Source of the DNA: Heterobilharzia americana
Lineage: Eukaryota; Platyhelminthes; Trematoda; Strigeidida; Schistosomatidae
Direction of reading: 5' to 3'
DNA: 64,000 nucleotides
Assembly (NCBI GenBank): GCA_944470555.2
Contig: OX104134.1
Location: 13,247,248-13,311,247, forward strand
Shown: piece after piece, positions 1 to 12,135 of the stretch
How the letters are laid out: every line of letters starts with the position of its first letter
Numbering within the stretch: the stretch's first letter is position 1
The notes under the pieces: model-generated
Databases searched by the model: none
The model's input: only the letters and a program-made list of their open reading frames with translations
Told to the model about the DNA's origin: nothing
Position numbers and translations under genes: made by a program

Positions 1-3000
1 GAGTTGATTCGATGAACAAAGATTCAGTTATCAATCTTTCTCTCCACCCTGCTATGTTAGTTTTAAGGATTTTCACTTCGTCCCTTCCTATTGTGTGGTT
101 GTGCGTAATTACATGGATAGCTATGGCAGAGTATTCTTCTAGTGTCCATATCTTGCTAGGATTTACTGATTTTGATTTGATTTGGCTTTCGTGCTGAACT
201 CGGATAGCCTAATATACCTGTGCAATATATTTGATATCGCAATCGTTCCAAGAGATTTAGTGAACTAAATTATTCTTCCCAATTGGATCAGTAGGACCTT
301 TTAGCCTACAAAGCTTATTTCTAAGTGAGTTTGTAGGTTTAAATATCAATGTAATCCCAGCCATATCGAAAATCCAACCTAATGTCTTCTTTGCATGGTA
401 ATACTGTAAAAGTTTTCAATTCTCTCTTCACAGTTTTGCCACCATTATTATTATTGAAATTATTATTGCTACTATTAACACCTGTGTTACCAACACTAGT
501 CAAGGTTTTCTTATGATTCTTAAGGAACTGATCAATTAAGTTGGGAGGGCGATTGTTGATCAATAAGTCGTTCCTAGTGTATCTGGATTTTCGTCTTGAA
601 TCTTTTGTTTTGCTAGCTAGTTTCTGGTCTTGTTACCTAAACATTTTACGAAGCCAACTTTAACCGACATAAAGTGGGACGATTTGGAGTCTAGGTAACG
701 TTTCTAGTGTGATGATTTTCTATAGACGTCTAAAAGATGCTTAGAGTTCCCTTCTCTCTGGTTGACAGCATGAAAATTTATATATTTAACTTCAGTTTAA
801 AATAACACAAGTTATCAGTCAACATGAATACCACCATGGACAATAGTACTTTCCAAGAATTTACAGATGTATTGCATTCAATTACTGAATGAACAACAAC
901 GACAAATATATAGTACATTGGTGGCTGTCAAAAAAAATCACTGTAACTGCATTACTGAAGTATATACCGCACAAGATTTATTGTTATTTGTTTATTACAT
1001 TATTTAAGAAACAGTCTTTACTCACACGGTTATTCGTCATTCACCTCTCTCTAAAGTCAGTGTGAAGACGTGAAATGCTTTCGAAATTACTAATTCTTTA
1101 GAATATATACTGTACCTTTGCCAATTTAGTGCTAGAGATTGATTGATGCTAATGAGTGTAAGAATTTACACATAATGCCAATGTTATACAAGTACAAACA
1201 TATTTACAGGTTCGTTGATTAGTGTCAAAGGTTGGTATATACTAGTGTCAGTTTTTAGAACTGGTATAAAGTCACGGCTTACCGGTTTGTTTAGACTTGC
1301 AGCTTTCAGGCAATGAGTTCTAGGTTCTAATCCATAAGTTATGCAACAAACCTGTATTTGTCTGATGATTTATGTTTATAAGTGAATCGGAAGACTGTTA
1401 AGGTTTTTCCTTCGGATCAGTGCAATGTTTTTGAACATTTCTAAACGTGGTCTATTCCACTGTACGATACTAGGTAAAGTAGGAGAAGTTGAAAGTGTCA
1501 CAGTTATCAACCTTGAATTTGCTGCATACCATAGTAGTTTGAATTAAAGTCAAGTTTAAGACGGAATGTATTATAGCTCACCACAATAGGTAGAGCCAAA
1601 CATCTGACAGTCGCCTAGGGGTACACAATTTACATAACTCACTAAACTGACATGATAGAATTTACAAACGGTATCCAAATAATTTCTGTGAACTGGAATA
1701 CCTTGAAAAAGGTTCTTCTGTCACCACTCATGCTTTATACTCAGATAATAAAATATCATTGGAAAAGTCAAAAGTCCTGGAAAAGGGTTTCCTGTCTCAT
1801 AATGCAGTCGTCACTGTAGAAGATTTGTTTGTCTGTTCATGCCCTTTTCGGGGACAACAAAAAAGATCGACTGGATATCCCACAAATGTGGAAAGCATTA
1901 GTGAATCGTATAAGAAGTTCCAAATGACGTTCTAGGAAATGGTTGAACTCAGTGTTATTTTACTCTAGTCTACATAGTTTATTTTCAACATACTCAGTTT
2001 TCCTGAAGACTAATTTATTCCTACTCTCCACCGATGAATCTTGACTTTTCTTAGCTGAACGAAATTGCTCACCCTATATTTTCACGATCTTGTATGTTTC
2101 AGTGACCCATTTGTTAATATCGTTCACCTAAATTATATTGACCTTTATTCTGATCATATGATCATATAGGTAACCTTTTACACCAAACTTGAATATTAAC
2201 CTGCAAATAACATCAGACTCACACTCTTGAATAAAGGGTCTACTTGACGAGATCAAAACGTTGAGGAATAATACAAAATAGTTGCTTATTAAAAAAAACT
2301 ACAACATGATTATGCAAGTAAAATACAACCTATACAGTGAATCATATTGGTTCAGTGCCCAAGCTTTTCCAAACAGTTCAGTGCTTTGTTAGTTAGTATA
2401 CTTTCAAATTCACAGCTGGAGTTTCAGACGAAGTATCCAGTGTCTACGTTTCCTATGTTTCTGTCCAATGGCTTAAAATAAGTTGTCCGTGTAGACACTG
2501 TCCGGTATTTCATGAGATGTAACATAGAGTTACAAATGGTTCAACATGATATTGGAACTGTTTTTTATGTTTTATAAGTTGATCATTAAGTGTCACTTAA
2601 GCGCTTACTCATTTTTAATGTCTGACTAATCTCTGCCTGCTTAAACTAACTGTGAAATGATATAAGATGCAAACTAATAATGTTTAGTTTTGATGCCTAC
2701 ATACCGGTAGCTATGGGCATGATGCAGACCTGACAAAAACTGGAATCTGTAGGGCATTACGCAAACCTGACCAGCACATATCTCGGGTGAATTCATATAA
2801 GAAAAAATTGTTTTTCCACTAGTCAGATTATTTCAGTTAGTGACTTGAATATATATACAAGACAAAAGCCGTATTCACTGTAAGTCTGGAGGAGGTCAAT
2901 GACAACGGATTTGCCAACGTCAGCGCTAACAACTGAGATGATGATGGTCGTCTCTTCGGGACAATCAATTTTGAGAAGCTTGAGAATCGGTCACGCTGAT

Positions 3001-3779
3001 CAGCATCAAGAAGAGCAAAGTTTAGCCTAAATCTTGCCGCTAAGTATTGCCAATCACTTACAGTTTATACAAACTGTTATTCTAAACCTCTCTCACGATG
3101 CTAAACTAACCACTTACAGGAGCATGGAAAAGGATGAGTAAATAAGTGACTGAACAGACTCATGTCTACTGTAGATGGGAAGCTGATAAAATGTACTGTT
3201 TACCATGATATAGAATCAATTCTTAAAAATGATATTCAACAAACTGAAACTACCCTGTTTACAACAGGTCTTACGAACATGCTTGAATTAACAACCAGTT
3301 CAAGGTGATATAAAGTGCAGAATACTGAGGTCCACATGCTGGTATGTAAATTCAATCCCTAAGTCTTTAATGTAATGTCTTCCACAACTTGATTTCAGAG
3401 GAAGACAGTTCTCTATTTCATCTTACAATCCTCTGCTTAGCTAATAAGGACTACTTTCACTAGCAAAAATAATATTCACATCAAAAATTTAGAAAGAAGT
3501 TGCAGTACTCACCGATAGACAATTCTTCTGTTCTGCTGCGTTGGGTTTTCACCAGAAACAATCTTTAACGTGTAAAATTCCGATAAGTGTAATCTATTTT
3601 TCGACAGTTGAAGAATATTCTTTTTACCATGCAGTTAGAATTAGCATGCGTAGTTCATAAAATAACTAAACTTGAATACTTGCTGAACAACAGAAGGATA
3701 TGAGTAGGTCGAGAGTTTTTTGTAGTAGAACACATAAACACCCCCCTGACGGCGAAATACTGAATCTCTAGGGCGTTTG
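1..3779. other. AT-rich DNA, no gene recognised
   Basis: Only short chance reading frames (up to about 75 codons) occur here and none shows family-like residues. No tRNA-like box pair, ribozyme core or long repeat was seen by eye. The stretch at 2880-3000 has a weak resemblance to the RTE 3' tails found elsewhere in this window, too weak to call. Confidence 0.6.
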
Positions 3780-3806
3780 TATATATATATATATATATAT
3801 ATATAT
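3780..3806. repeat. (TA)n microsatellite
   Basis: An uninterrupted run of about 13 TA units, visible directly in the sequence. Confidence 0.97.
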
Positions 3807-4259
3807 GCGTAGTAGGTACTTAAGCGTCACTAAAATAAATTTGATTGACTAAGTGATTTACCAACTCTTATGCGAAAATACCTTATAAAATAATCCCATT
3901 TCATTTGAATTAGACGTAAACAAATCACAATTTGATTGGATAATTTAATGACCAATCAGAGAGTAAGCAGGATGGTCGATACACTGAACTATGACAAACT
4001 AATATTGTGATTATTAGGCAAGTTAGCTGTTAGAATGACAACGTCGTACACTTATGTGAATAACTGACTCTTGTTAAGTAGGGAGGAGTTGGGTAGGACT
4101 CAAACATTTTACAAGATTTGCTGCCTCCAACACAGCGTTTGAAACTCAGAATACATAACTGAAATTTATACGTCGGGTAAATATTGAAAATTTGTTGACA
4201 CCTTGGTAGAACGTATGGATTCATGGAACTAGCACAAATATTCAAGCTGTGGGAGACGT
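3807..4259. other. no feature seen
   Basis: AT-rich sequence between a TA microsatellite and an RTE tail. No coding, RNA or repeat signal was recognised. Confidence 0.5.
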
Positions 4260-4520
4260 CAGGGAGTGAATTCATCTGTGCTATTTTGACCGATTTTCAG
4301 GCATGTCATCAAGAGTCCTCAAACACTGATTCCTGTTGTCTGGGAGGCTCTAGCCAAGTAGTCTACATCTCCTTAAATGGTTCAGATTGACAGTCAGAGA
4401 CTTCAAGAAGTGATGTCATGTCTTGGTCTGACCATCCTGAACTGTCTTCCAACCTAGTCCAGCATCGTCTAGCATGGGGTGTCGATGTAGGCGAGGACTT
4501 GGCATACGGACTACTTTTCC
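4260..4520 (-). mobile_element. RTE-type retrotransposon 3' end (SR2-like), decayed
   Basis: Read on the minus strand this segment matches the C-terminal coding tail of a second RTE lineage. The stretch around 4395-4450 aligns with the tail at about 7005-7060 in the same window (shared words such as agacttca and tagtctggcc or near variants). Minus-strand translation gives broken pieces of the usual tail with repeated frameshifts and stops. The 5' parts of the element are missing, as expected for 5'-truncated target-primed insertions. Identification as SR2-like rests on recall of schistosome RTE tails, so the exact subfamily is uncertain. Confidence 0.55.
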
Positions 4521-5379
4521 AATCGATTTCATTCGGTGAGGATTCATAACGTAATCAATCGACTCAAATGTGGACAAATAACTGTACTATTTGAAGAAGA
4601 ATTTATCGAAGAGAACATCTTTTGTTCATTGAAATGGCTTATGTATTCAGATTTTTTATTACCACCTACACCTGACCATTTAACATCTATGAGCTACTGA
4701 GAGAAATGAGAATGATTCTTGTGCAATTCCTGATATCATTGAGAGGACAAAAATCCATTTCGAGGTTAGCTGAGAAAGTAGTTGTATCAGTAAACTAGTC
4801 AATTGTAAGTCATAGGAGTCACTGAATTCTCCTTGGAATTATTGTGATATCCGTCATTAACTACACCTAGTTTCAGATATTTTTGACATCGTGTCATGAT
4901 GTTAGTTAGGACTTGACGTTTGTATATTCTCACTTTAACTAGTAGTACAATTGTTATGATGTTGATGTCAGTAAAACATGTATGAAAGTGCCATCACCTA
5001 ATGTCACTTGAAACTTCTGGTTTCATTGCTACGTTATCATTTTCGTTGTCTTCACCACATCTTCAGCAAGACTTTTATAGATTTGTCATGTTGGCATTGG
5101 TTGTTTGATCATCCATTCTAATCACTTCCATGATCTGAAGATCTGATATTGCAGGTTATCCCATTTACTGGTTTGAAAGTAAAGAATTATACTGCTTGAT
5201 AATTGCATTGGAAGACTGAGACTGTAGTTTCCTTTAGGTGAATGATCGTCAACAGAGTGTAAGTAATTATACTTAGAGATTTTACGCTTCACTTTCGTAA
5301 TTGAGGTCCTAACCAGTCTCAGTAAGCATAAGTTTGCATTAATTGATCACTGGAGGGCAGCCAATTTCATTTTGTCTAG
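4521..5379. other. no feature seen
   Basis: AT-rich stretch with only short chance frames and no recognised repeat. Confidence 0.5.
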
Positions 5380-5690
5380 TCCTAAGTGCTGATTGAGTTC
5401 TATCCATCACTTTGGAATATGGCTGCTAAGCTAGGAGGCCAACCGTCGCAGTGCACACTGATAAATGTTCCTTGGTTGGAGATAATCTGCAGGCAGCGAC
5501 ATTATCGTAGCCCTAATAGCTCGCTGTTAACGTTTCTGACTGCAACACTGGTTGATGCGGGTTCCAATCTCAGAGAGGACATGACTTCCCTCGAATATGC
5601 AGATATGCCATGCTGACGAGTGCCAACAGGCACGAAATGTGGGTCAAGCTAGGTTACTTGACAGTTGTATCCAACCAACTAGCAAATAAG
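5380..5690 (+). mobile_element. hammerhead-ribozyme repeat, family 2, copy 1
   Basis: The ribozyme-like core starts near 5609: CTGACGAG, a perfect 5-bp stem II (GTGCC / GGCAC) closed by AACA, then CGAAA and, after a short stem III, a GTC cleavage triplet. The flank ending in tccaaccaacta is shared with a second copy at 59.3 kb, so both belong to one repeat family that differs from the Smalpha-like copies. Upstream (about 5530-5590) the sequence gttccaatctc resembles a Pol III B box. Stem I is weakly paired, so self-cleavage is doubtful. Confidence 0.55.
5609..5650 (+). ncRNA. hammerhead ribozyme core, family 2
   Basis: Conserved core CTGACGA and GAAA flank a fully paired stem II, and a GTC lies at the expected cleavage position. 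Stem I could not be paired convincingly by eye. Known hammerheads of this layout (open stem I, very short stem III) cleave 3' of the NUH triplet. Confidence 0.5.
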
Positions 5691-5699
5691 ATATCAGGT

Positions 5700-5945
5700 A
5701 TAGTTGTTTTTATATCGTACCGTAGTTAACTGTATTGGGTCCCAAATTAGATGGGATGCCCATGCTAGCACTATCCATCATAACTACCATTAGAGCACAG
5801 GTAATACCGAGGCATCCTCATAGGAGTCCATATGTCAATAGAGACCGATCAATTCGGTCCAAGAAGCAGGTATATCAAGCTGACGAGTCCCAAATAGGAC
5901 GAAGTGTGCGTCTTAGATTTCACTGCTAGCCATTACTCACCATAA
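5700..5945 (+). mobile_element. Smalpha-like SINE fragments, two in tandem
   Basis: Two consecutive ribozyme tails are visible. The first (about 5737-5785) keeps gtcccaaatta and the tail gctagcactatccatcat. The second (5874-5945) keeps ctgacgagtcccaaatagga followed by cgaag and the tail actgctagccatta. The repeated tail motif is the end of the schistosome Smalpha-like repeat. A tandem arrangement fits a family that exists both as SINE-like and as satellite copies. Confidence 0.65.
5874..5918 (+). ncRNA. hammerhead ribozyme, Smalpha type, slightly decayed
   Basis: The core CTGACGAG and the stem II bracket GTCC/GGAC are intact. The conserved GAAA reads GAAG, which weakens the base pair next to the cleavage site. 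Stem I pairs ATCAAG with CTTAGAT with a bulge. A GTC sits at the expected cleavage point (5910-5912). Probably weak or inactive. Confidence 0.65.
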
Positions 5946-6581
5946 ATGTAACTGAAGAAGAAAGTTTAAGCGGACCTATTTCTACTTTCTTTTCAACTTC
6001 TATCTCAACCTCGTGGGAGTATTCAATCACATTATCGGTTCTCTAAACTTGATATTTGTGTGCATATGTGTGCCTTTGAGTGCGTGTGTTCATCAATGTG
6101 CAAAATGAAGAAAGTTGTGTGCATGCATTGCCTGTGGTGAAACTATTCTATTTGTCTAAAAATACAACAACATAGTTCAAAGGTATATAAAAGTTGCTGT
6201 AATTTGACAGCAAATTCTCTCTAATCAACTTGCAGGTTTTCGAAGAACTAATTTTATATTCTGAGATATTTCCGCCGTGAAATGAAAACAAAGAAGTAGT
6301 GGATAGTTCTTTGGTGCTAGTTTGCAACACTTCAGCTGTGTAATTCCGAGAACTCTTATGGGATGGAGGTTGTGGAGAGCACGAGCAATATTTGGATAAG
6401 TTAAATACTTTAGGACCAAAAAAATCTATAAAAGATGCCATCGGACAATCAAAAGCACAGGTAGGATCTTCAGGATGGTCAAAAAGAAATCAAAATCATC
6501 CATGTTCTTCTTAAAGCTTAGTAAATGTATTTAAGATTGTGAACACTAAAACCAGCATTCATCTTGGCGACTAGCACTGAA

Positions 6582-6626
6582 ATCTAGGACGTACGTTTCT
6601 CCTTATTTGGGACTCGTCGGCTGGAT
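6582..6626 (-). ncRNA. hammerhead ribozyme, Smalpha type, mutated core
   Basis: On the minus strand: ATCCAG, then CCGACGAG (the conserved CUGA is changed to CCGA), stem II around CAAATA, GAAAC, a palindromic stem III ACGTACGT, then GTC and a stem I return strand CTAGAT. The U-to-C change lies in the catalytic core and should abolish activity. The motif abuts the end of the RTE element at 6640-7620. Confidence 0.65.
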
Positions 6627-6639
6627 GAAGCTGGAGACC

Positions 6640-7620
6640 ATCATCATCACTACCACCATCATAACCATCATCATGCATCATGCATCAGTACAGGACCAGG
6701 GATTGCTGCTTAACGGTCCGAGTTGCTACACCTCATTTCACTACATCAAGGAAAAAGGCAGTGAAGTGGAAGGTGAAGAAAAGAGAATTCAGTCAAGAGA
6801 AATACGAAGTACGAAAACGAGAAACAAAGGGTAAGAAAATGGTGGAATTCTGCATAGCCTCGTTAAAATGAGGATAATGTATGTATGCATCTGCGCCACT
6901 AACATCGGTCCTGAGCCATGTCACTTACAGTCTCCAAACCGCTGGATACTCTTGTTCCGCCGACCCCAACCACCCAGTATGCATCACCCCACACGACTCA
7001 AACCAACAGTCAAAGACTTCATACATTGGTGCCATGTTTTAGTCTGGCCACCTCAGGCCTACTTCGGCCAACATTATGTGATGAGGCAATCGGCGACTAG
7101 GCATACGTAACACGTGTCCCAACAATCTCAGTCCATCAAGGTTCACAACCTCACCAACTGATCTACCTCTCCTCCCTAAAACTCTACGCCTGACTTCTAC
7201 ATTACTCACCTGGTGACAGCACGGAAGGCGGTCTATACTACGAAGGCAACGGTGGTCAAACATCTAAACCCAGCTTTCTCATGTCTTCCACCTTCAATCA
7301 ATGACCATGTTTCACAGCCATACAGTAGAACAGAGAGGACTGTTGTGCAGGTCCAGTACACGCGACCCTCAATAGACAATCGGATACCACGGCGGCACCA
7401 CAGGCGGCGTAAGTTGGCAAAAGCCAGTCGAGCCTTTTGCATTCGTGCACAAATTTCATCGGCCACTGAGCCAATAGGACTGACCCCACTTCCCAGGTAG
7501 GTGAAGTGGCCAACACACTCAACCACTATACTCTCTATTGTTAGCCGCGGTGGGGCACCGTTGAAGACCAATCCTGGAGCAACAATTTCCATTTAGTTGG
7601 TGAGAACCGCATCCCAAACA
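6640..7620 (-). mobile_element. RTE-type retrotransposon 3' half (SR2-like), pseudogene
   Basis: Minus-strand frames at 7592-7233 and 7263-7039 give the C-terminal part of an RTE reverse transcriptase: a YLGSGVSPIG segment, KARLAFANLRRLW, VLLYGCETW, then HRCLRSIDR and LLGHVLRMPSRRLP. These are typical of RTE proteins after the catalytic domain. The frames are separated by a frameshift near 7245 and the end of the protein is broken by stops. The endonuclease and the RT active site are absent. This lineage differs from copies A-F, whose equivalent motifs read YLGSTVSTTG and WIGHALRRP. The untranslated tail runs down to about 6640. Confidence 0.75.
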
Positions 7621-7689
7621 TTCTCAAATTCCCACTTAGTGTTCAGAAGACTCTGCATCTTATCAACTGGACTCCGGTGAGTGATGTTG

Positions 7690-7755
7690 TTCCCACTAAA
7701 ACTCGGACACAGTATTCTTCGCTTCAAACGCCAAAGTTCGAGAAATTCGACTCTG
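7690..7755 (-). repeat. Smalpha-like SINE head fragment
   Basis: On the minus strand the segment aactttggcgtttgaagcg followed by a degenerate B-box-like cgagttttagtggga matches the tRNA-like head of the other Smalpha-like copies (compare 47.3 kb and 40.6 kb). It is short and eroded. Confidence 0.45.
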
Positions 7756-7759
7756 TATA

Positions 7760-10700
7760 GTAACGGGAAATTATAATCACCAGATAATTGAAACCAGAAA
7801 TTTCATGTTTTCCGATTGCAGCAGCAACAGTGTGATAAATCTGATTAGTTATCGTGCTATATATCAAAATTTTCATCGACAAAAATTCGAAGTGACTTCG
7901 AGAATGGAGACAGCGGGAGAAATTACTTGGGGGAATAAGGAGACAAGAAATAATCCAGTATGTAAGTTTCCTATCACTACTATCTTCAGTTTGGGAACCA
8001 AAGTGTCTAGAAGTAGCTAGGTTGAAGTAAAGCTTTACTTACTTGCCACAGCCAAAAAAACAGCTTTATCACTCTGAAAAGTTTTCTTTTCCCCCTACCA
8101 CTCACATTCTCATTGCTAGATTCTAATTTGCACAGTCTTACAGTGTAGGTTATATTCTCTGGGGACAGTCTCTAAATCGTGATTAATTCATCATATTATG
8201 ACAGTTAAATTAGTAAAACTGATATAACATCTGGAATTTTAGACAAAATATACAGAAAGTTGTGGAAAAATCTTTAGCAATATATAGATGGTGTTTTACA
8301 AAATACACACTTTTCGAGGTAATATGCTATGAAACTATGGTCATCATGTTGGTCCGGAAGGGTTGTTTCGAATTATATTCATAAGTTCTACCGTGAAATA
8401 TTATGGCATAATGCAATCAAATTGACCTTGAGGCAGCTCAATACCAATGACAGTATATACATTTCGTAGGGAATGCTGGAATTCTTCAACAGCGCTGCCT
8501 TTCCATCTATATTAGAAACAGTCAGAAAGGGTTCGTAATTTAAAAGGCCATTATCATGAGTTTACACGATTGTTGACAGGGTTTTCGAATGTGTATTTGG
8601 TGAAAATAATTGAAATAAGTAGTCTAAAAAGAATGTTTGTGTGACCAGCTTCAAGAAGCTGAACTTTAGAATGCCCTTCCGAACTTTCAAGCCAATCAAT
8701 ACTAATATTATTTTCTCAAATAACTCGAGAAATATAAACGTACCAGTCTTTGAATAGTCGGATAATGTCAATCACAAGTTGATCTCCAGAAGTACTTGGT
8801 GGTTATGTAGCTTATGCTGTTCGAGGGAAAAATAGAACATGACGAATATTACCAAACAATAACACCTAAAAAGTGAACCATTACGGCTAATTATCGAATA
8901 TTTTGGGTATATAGAGAAGAACAGAAGTTGGAATTAATGCTCAAAACTGCTTAAGGTAGTATTCCTCTTTTTGGTATTAGCAGTTAGTTAAGTAGCTAAT
9001 CATCAATCGGATGATGTAAACACATCGATTCTTAGAAGTGATGGCGTCTGAGAACACTTCTGATGAGGTCGACCCCAAACAAACGAAAAGAAAATACGGT
9101 TTCTTTTACCTAACTAGTGGGCGTTGTTGATCAGTGTGGCCTTCAACTGATCATGTCAGTCTCGAGTTCCTTTTGTAATACTTTCCTTAACTTATAAAAG
9201 GCTGCAAAGAGTGATTAGGAACAGTGTCACAATCGAATGAACAATATAAAACGTCTTATGTAAAGCAATTAAATTTTCAGTCCAGTAGTTCTCTTTTCAT
9301 TTGGAATTAAGGAACTTGTTTTTTTAATGAAGAAGCAGGGAAATAATAAGATGTAATAAAACAGTAAGTGAACGAGATGTAAGATGCAGCTCATGTCGAA
9401 ACAAGTAATTTATTCATATCATGACTTCAAAGAGAGCACCACATATCATACATTATTGTGAATAGAAATATTAAAAGTGAAGAATGACTTAAATGGCTGC
9501 TAAATGCATTTTATCAAAGTAGCATTATCTTTAAAGCCAAAGAGCACTGCTGAAGGTCTTTGAAAAGCATTATCATAAACTGAATTAGAAATACAGAGAC
9601 TGTATGCATCAAAGACTAACGTAAAGTTGCAGACTGTCGGTTACGAAACGAAGGACTGGACGACTCAGGCACCTTACTCTTGAATGCTACTCATCAGCAT
9701 TTAATTTCAGTTGCTTACTAACTCGGCTCTCACAGAACTCACGACTAAGACGACACAAACGAACCAGTAAGCTCCAATCAATCGGGAGTTCATTTTTCCT
9801 CCTTTAAGCTTTTAGGTGTGTCTGTGAAGGCGCGTTATCGTATTTCCAATGAAGTATTCAGGCATTTTTGAACGATCATGTTGTTGGCTACGCGTGTGGA
9901 ACACAATAACTTATACGATTCTAGTAGAGTACACGTTATAATGCAGTGGATTTTCACCCAACTGTTGAGTATATCTTCCTCATCAACCAAAGATTTTCCG
10001 TTACTACATATCAAAGGGAAGATAAAAACTAAATTCAAACTGTAGCAGCTTAGAGATAAACATGACACTAGCATGTTAAGTGACTGTGTATATAATCACC
10101 TTTTTACCACTATCACGATCGTCAAAAACTCATTGGAACCTGAGCAGATAAAAATTTAAAAATTCGGTCAGAAATGACGCATATTGTGAATAGGAATCAA
10201 ATGGATGACAATAAAATTTCTGTCAGATAATGTTTTCCAATCCAACCACTACATCGAATTTCAACGTTAGTCCTAATTTTCCTGATGTGATCTTTGTTTT
10301 ATATTCTAAGATGGTATGTATTGATTTTAACTCACAGCTTATGTGGAGTTTGAAAAGAACAAAGTAAAAGTCATTTACATCAACTGTACTGACTACAGTA
10401 AGGTATCCTTACCATAGAATGGATAACTATGACAACTAACCAGCTATTTCCCTTTAAAATTATTATAGTCTGTAAATTGAAGCGCGAGAATTTAAAATTC
10501 TTGTCAGTTATCAATTACGTTATTGAATATCATAAAAATTGGCGGCACTATTATCGACCGGTGACGTGCCTCGCTTGAGTGCATAAGACAAATTCAGATA
10601 TTAGAAGGGTTTGTTTGCTGATCTAATATTGACATCAATATCCGTGTTCACTTCATGAAATCAAATTCCAAATGTCGAAGACTGATCAGCTGATTTCATT

Positions 10701-11030
10701 TGTCACTAACAGAAGAAATTTTCAACCACTTGTTTCTTACACATTAATTTCAATGACTTTGACTAGTTACTTTCAAAGAAGGCACGCGAAACACTAAAAT
10801 TGGAAGAAGAAGCATTATCTTCGACTGTGGTATTCTCATTTAGCGTGTTACTCACGAAAAGAAGCGTGGATTGATACGTGTAATTACAGTAGGCGTAAGA
10901 ATACTCTGTCGAAAAAAATGGTATTAAGTTCAGTTGAAAGGGTGAAGCGAGTGGGGAAAATGAAACAGTATCTTACTCTTGAAGATTCAAATGAGTTGAT
11001 AACGATAAAATTTGATGTTGTGTTTTGACA
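7760..11030. other. no feature recognised
   Basis: About 3.3 kb of AT-rich DNA. Reading frames are short and not family-like. A GC-richer patch near 9640-9830 might be a repeat boundary but has no partner in the window. Confidence 0.5.
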
Positions 11031-11031
11031 G

Positions 11032-11242
11032 CCGATACATATTTGATTTCTTTACCGAGCGTACAAAAAAGCATGCAATTTTGAACAGGTGTGTTAGTGG
11101 AGAAATAAGACATCTGTCAGTTTATGACGCCAAAAGCGTACCAAACAATTTTTATTCTGAAAAATATCCGAATTTACAGTCAATAAAGAAGTGTAGGCTT
11201 TCTGATCTTTCAGAGGTTGACCTAAGTAAAGAAAAGCTGTAA
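11032..11242 (+). CDS. possible terminal exon of an unknown gene
   Basis: An open frame of about 70 codons follows a good splice-acceptor-like run (tgttttgacag, ending 11031) and ends with TAA at 11240-11242. The translation is hydrophilic and mixed in composition (for example YIFDFFTERTKK near its start and LSDLSEVDLSKEKL at its end), unlike the low-complexity chance frames nearby. I do not recognise a family, see no partner exon, and see no clear AATAAA just downstream. It may equally be chance. Confidence 0.25.
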
Positions 11243-11766
11243 ACTGGTTGTTTTACATTTTTGATTTTAAGGTCTTTTGTTAGCTGTTTTCGTAATTTTG
11301 AATTTTTCGCAGAAAGAAATTAGTATCATGTGACGTGTTTCGCTACTTTTTATGCATGCAACCACAAGCCATCGAAGTCAATTCTCTCCTGCCTTTTGAC
11401 TTTCAGCAGTTACACAGCTCACTAACTTACACTGATTACAAGCGCCTAAAGCATTAAAACTCTTATTACCAATTTGTTAAATATTTGCTTATTTCACATC
11501 ATGATTCTAAGCATAGTAATGTTTCTTGATCACTTTGTAGGACTGACTGATGCTGTTGATTCCCATCAGTGGATAGTAGACTATTAACGACAAAGTCTAC
11601 GAGCCAGCAGGTTTTACCTAGTACTTTTGTCAGCTACCTCGAAGAATGTTTCATTCAACATTAATTCTATAAATCCTACTTATTTCTATCTCATCATCCA
11701 GAAAAAATTGTTTCTCAAGTCTCTCGACATTATGCCATATTGGTCAAGTGCATTTTGAATCTTGTT
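11243..11766. other. no feature recognised
   Basis: AT-rich sequence leading to the first assembly gap. It is presumably the 5' flank of retrotransposon copy A. Confidence 0.5.
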
Positions 11767-12135
11767 NNNNNNNNNNNNNNNNNNNNNNNNNNNNNNNNNN
11801 NNNNNNNNNNNNNNNNNNNNNNNNNNNNNNNNNNNNNNNNNNNNNNNNNNNNNNNNNNNNNNNNNNNNNNNNNNNNNNNNNNNNNNNNNNNNNNNNNNNN
11901 NNNNNNNNNNNNNNNNNNNNNNNNNNNNNNNNNNNNNNNNNNNNNNNNNNNNNNNNNNNNNNNNNNNNNNNNNNNNNNNNNNNNNNNNNNNNNNNNNNNN
12001 NNNNNNNNNNNNNNNNNNNNNNNNNNNNNNNNNNNNNNNNNNNNNNNNNNNNNNNNNNNNNNNNNNNNNNNNNNNNNNNNNNNNNNNNNNNNNNNNNNNN
12101 NNNNNNNNNNNNNNNNNNNNNNNNNNNNNNNNNNN
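11767..12135. other. assembly gap (369 N)
   Basis: A run of N. By comparison with copies C-F, which have a leader of about 220-250 bp before the start codon, the missing stretch should contain the 5' end and leader of copy A and its upstream junction. Confidence 0.98.

Noticed and set aside
2880..3010. Possible RTE tail on the plus strand
   Set aside because: A few shared words (tcaattttgagaagcttgag) with the 28.8-kb tail, but no consistent translation. Too weak.
9640..9830. Possible LTR boundary
   Set aside because: No second copy in the window, no primer-binding site, no polypurine tract and no gag-pol frame.
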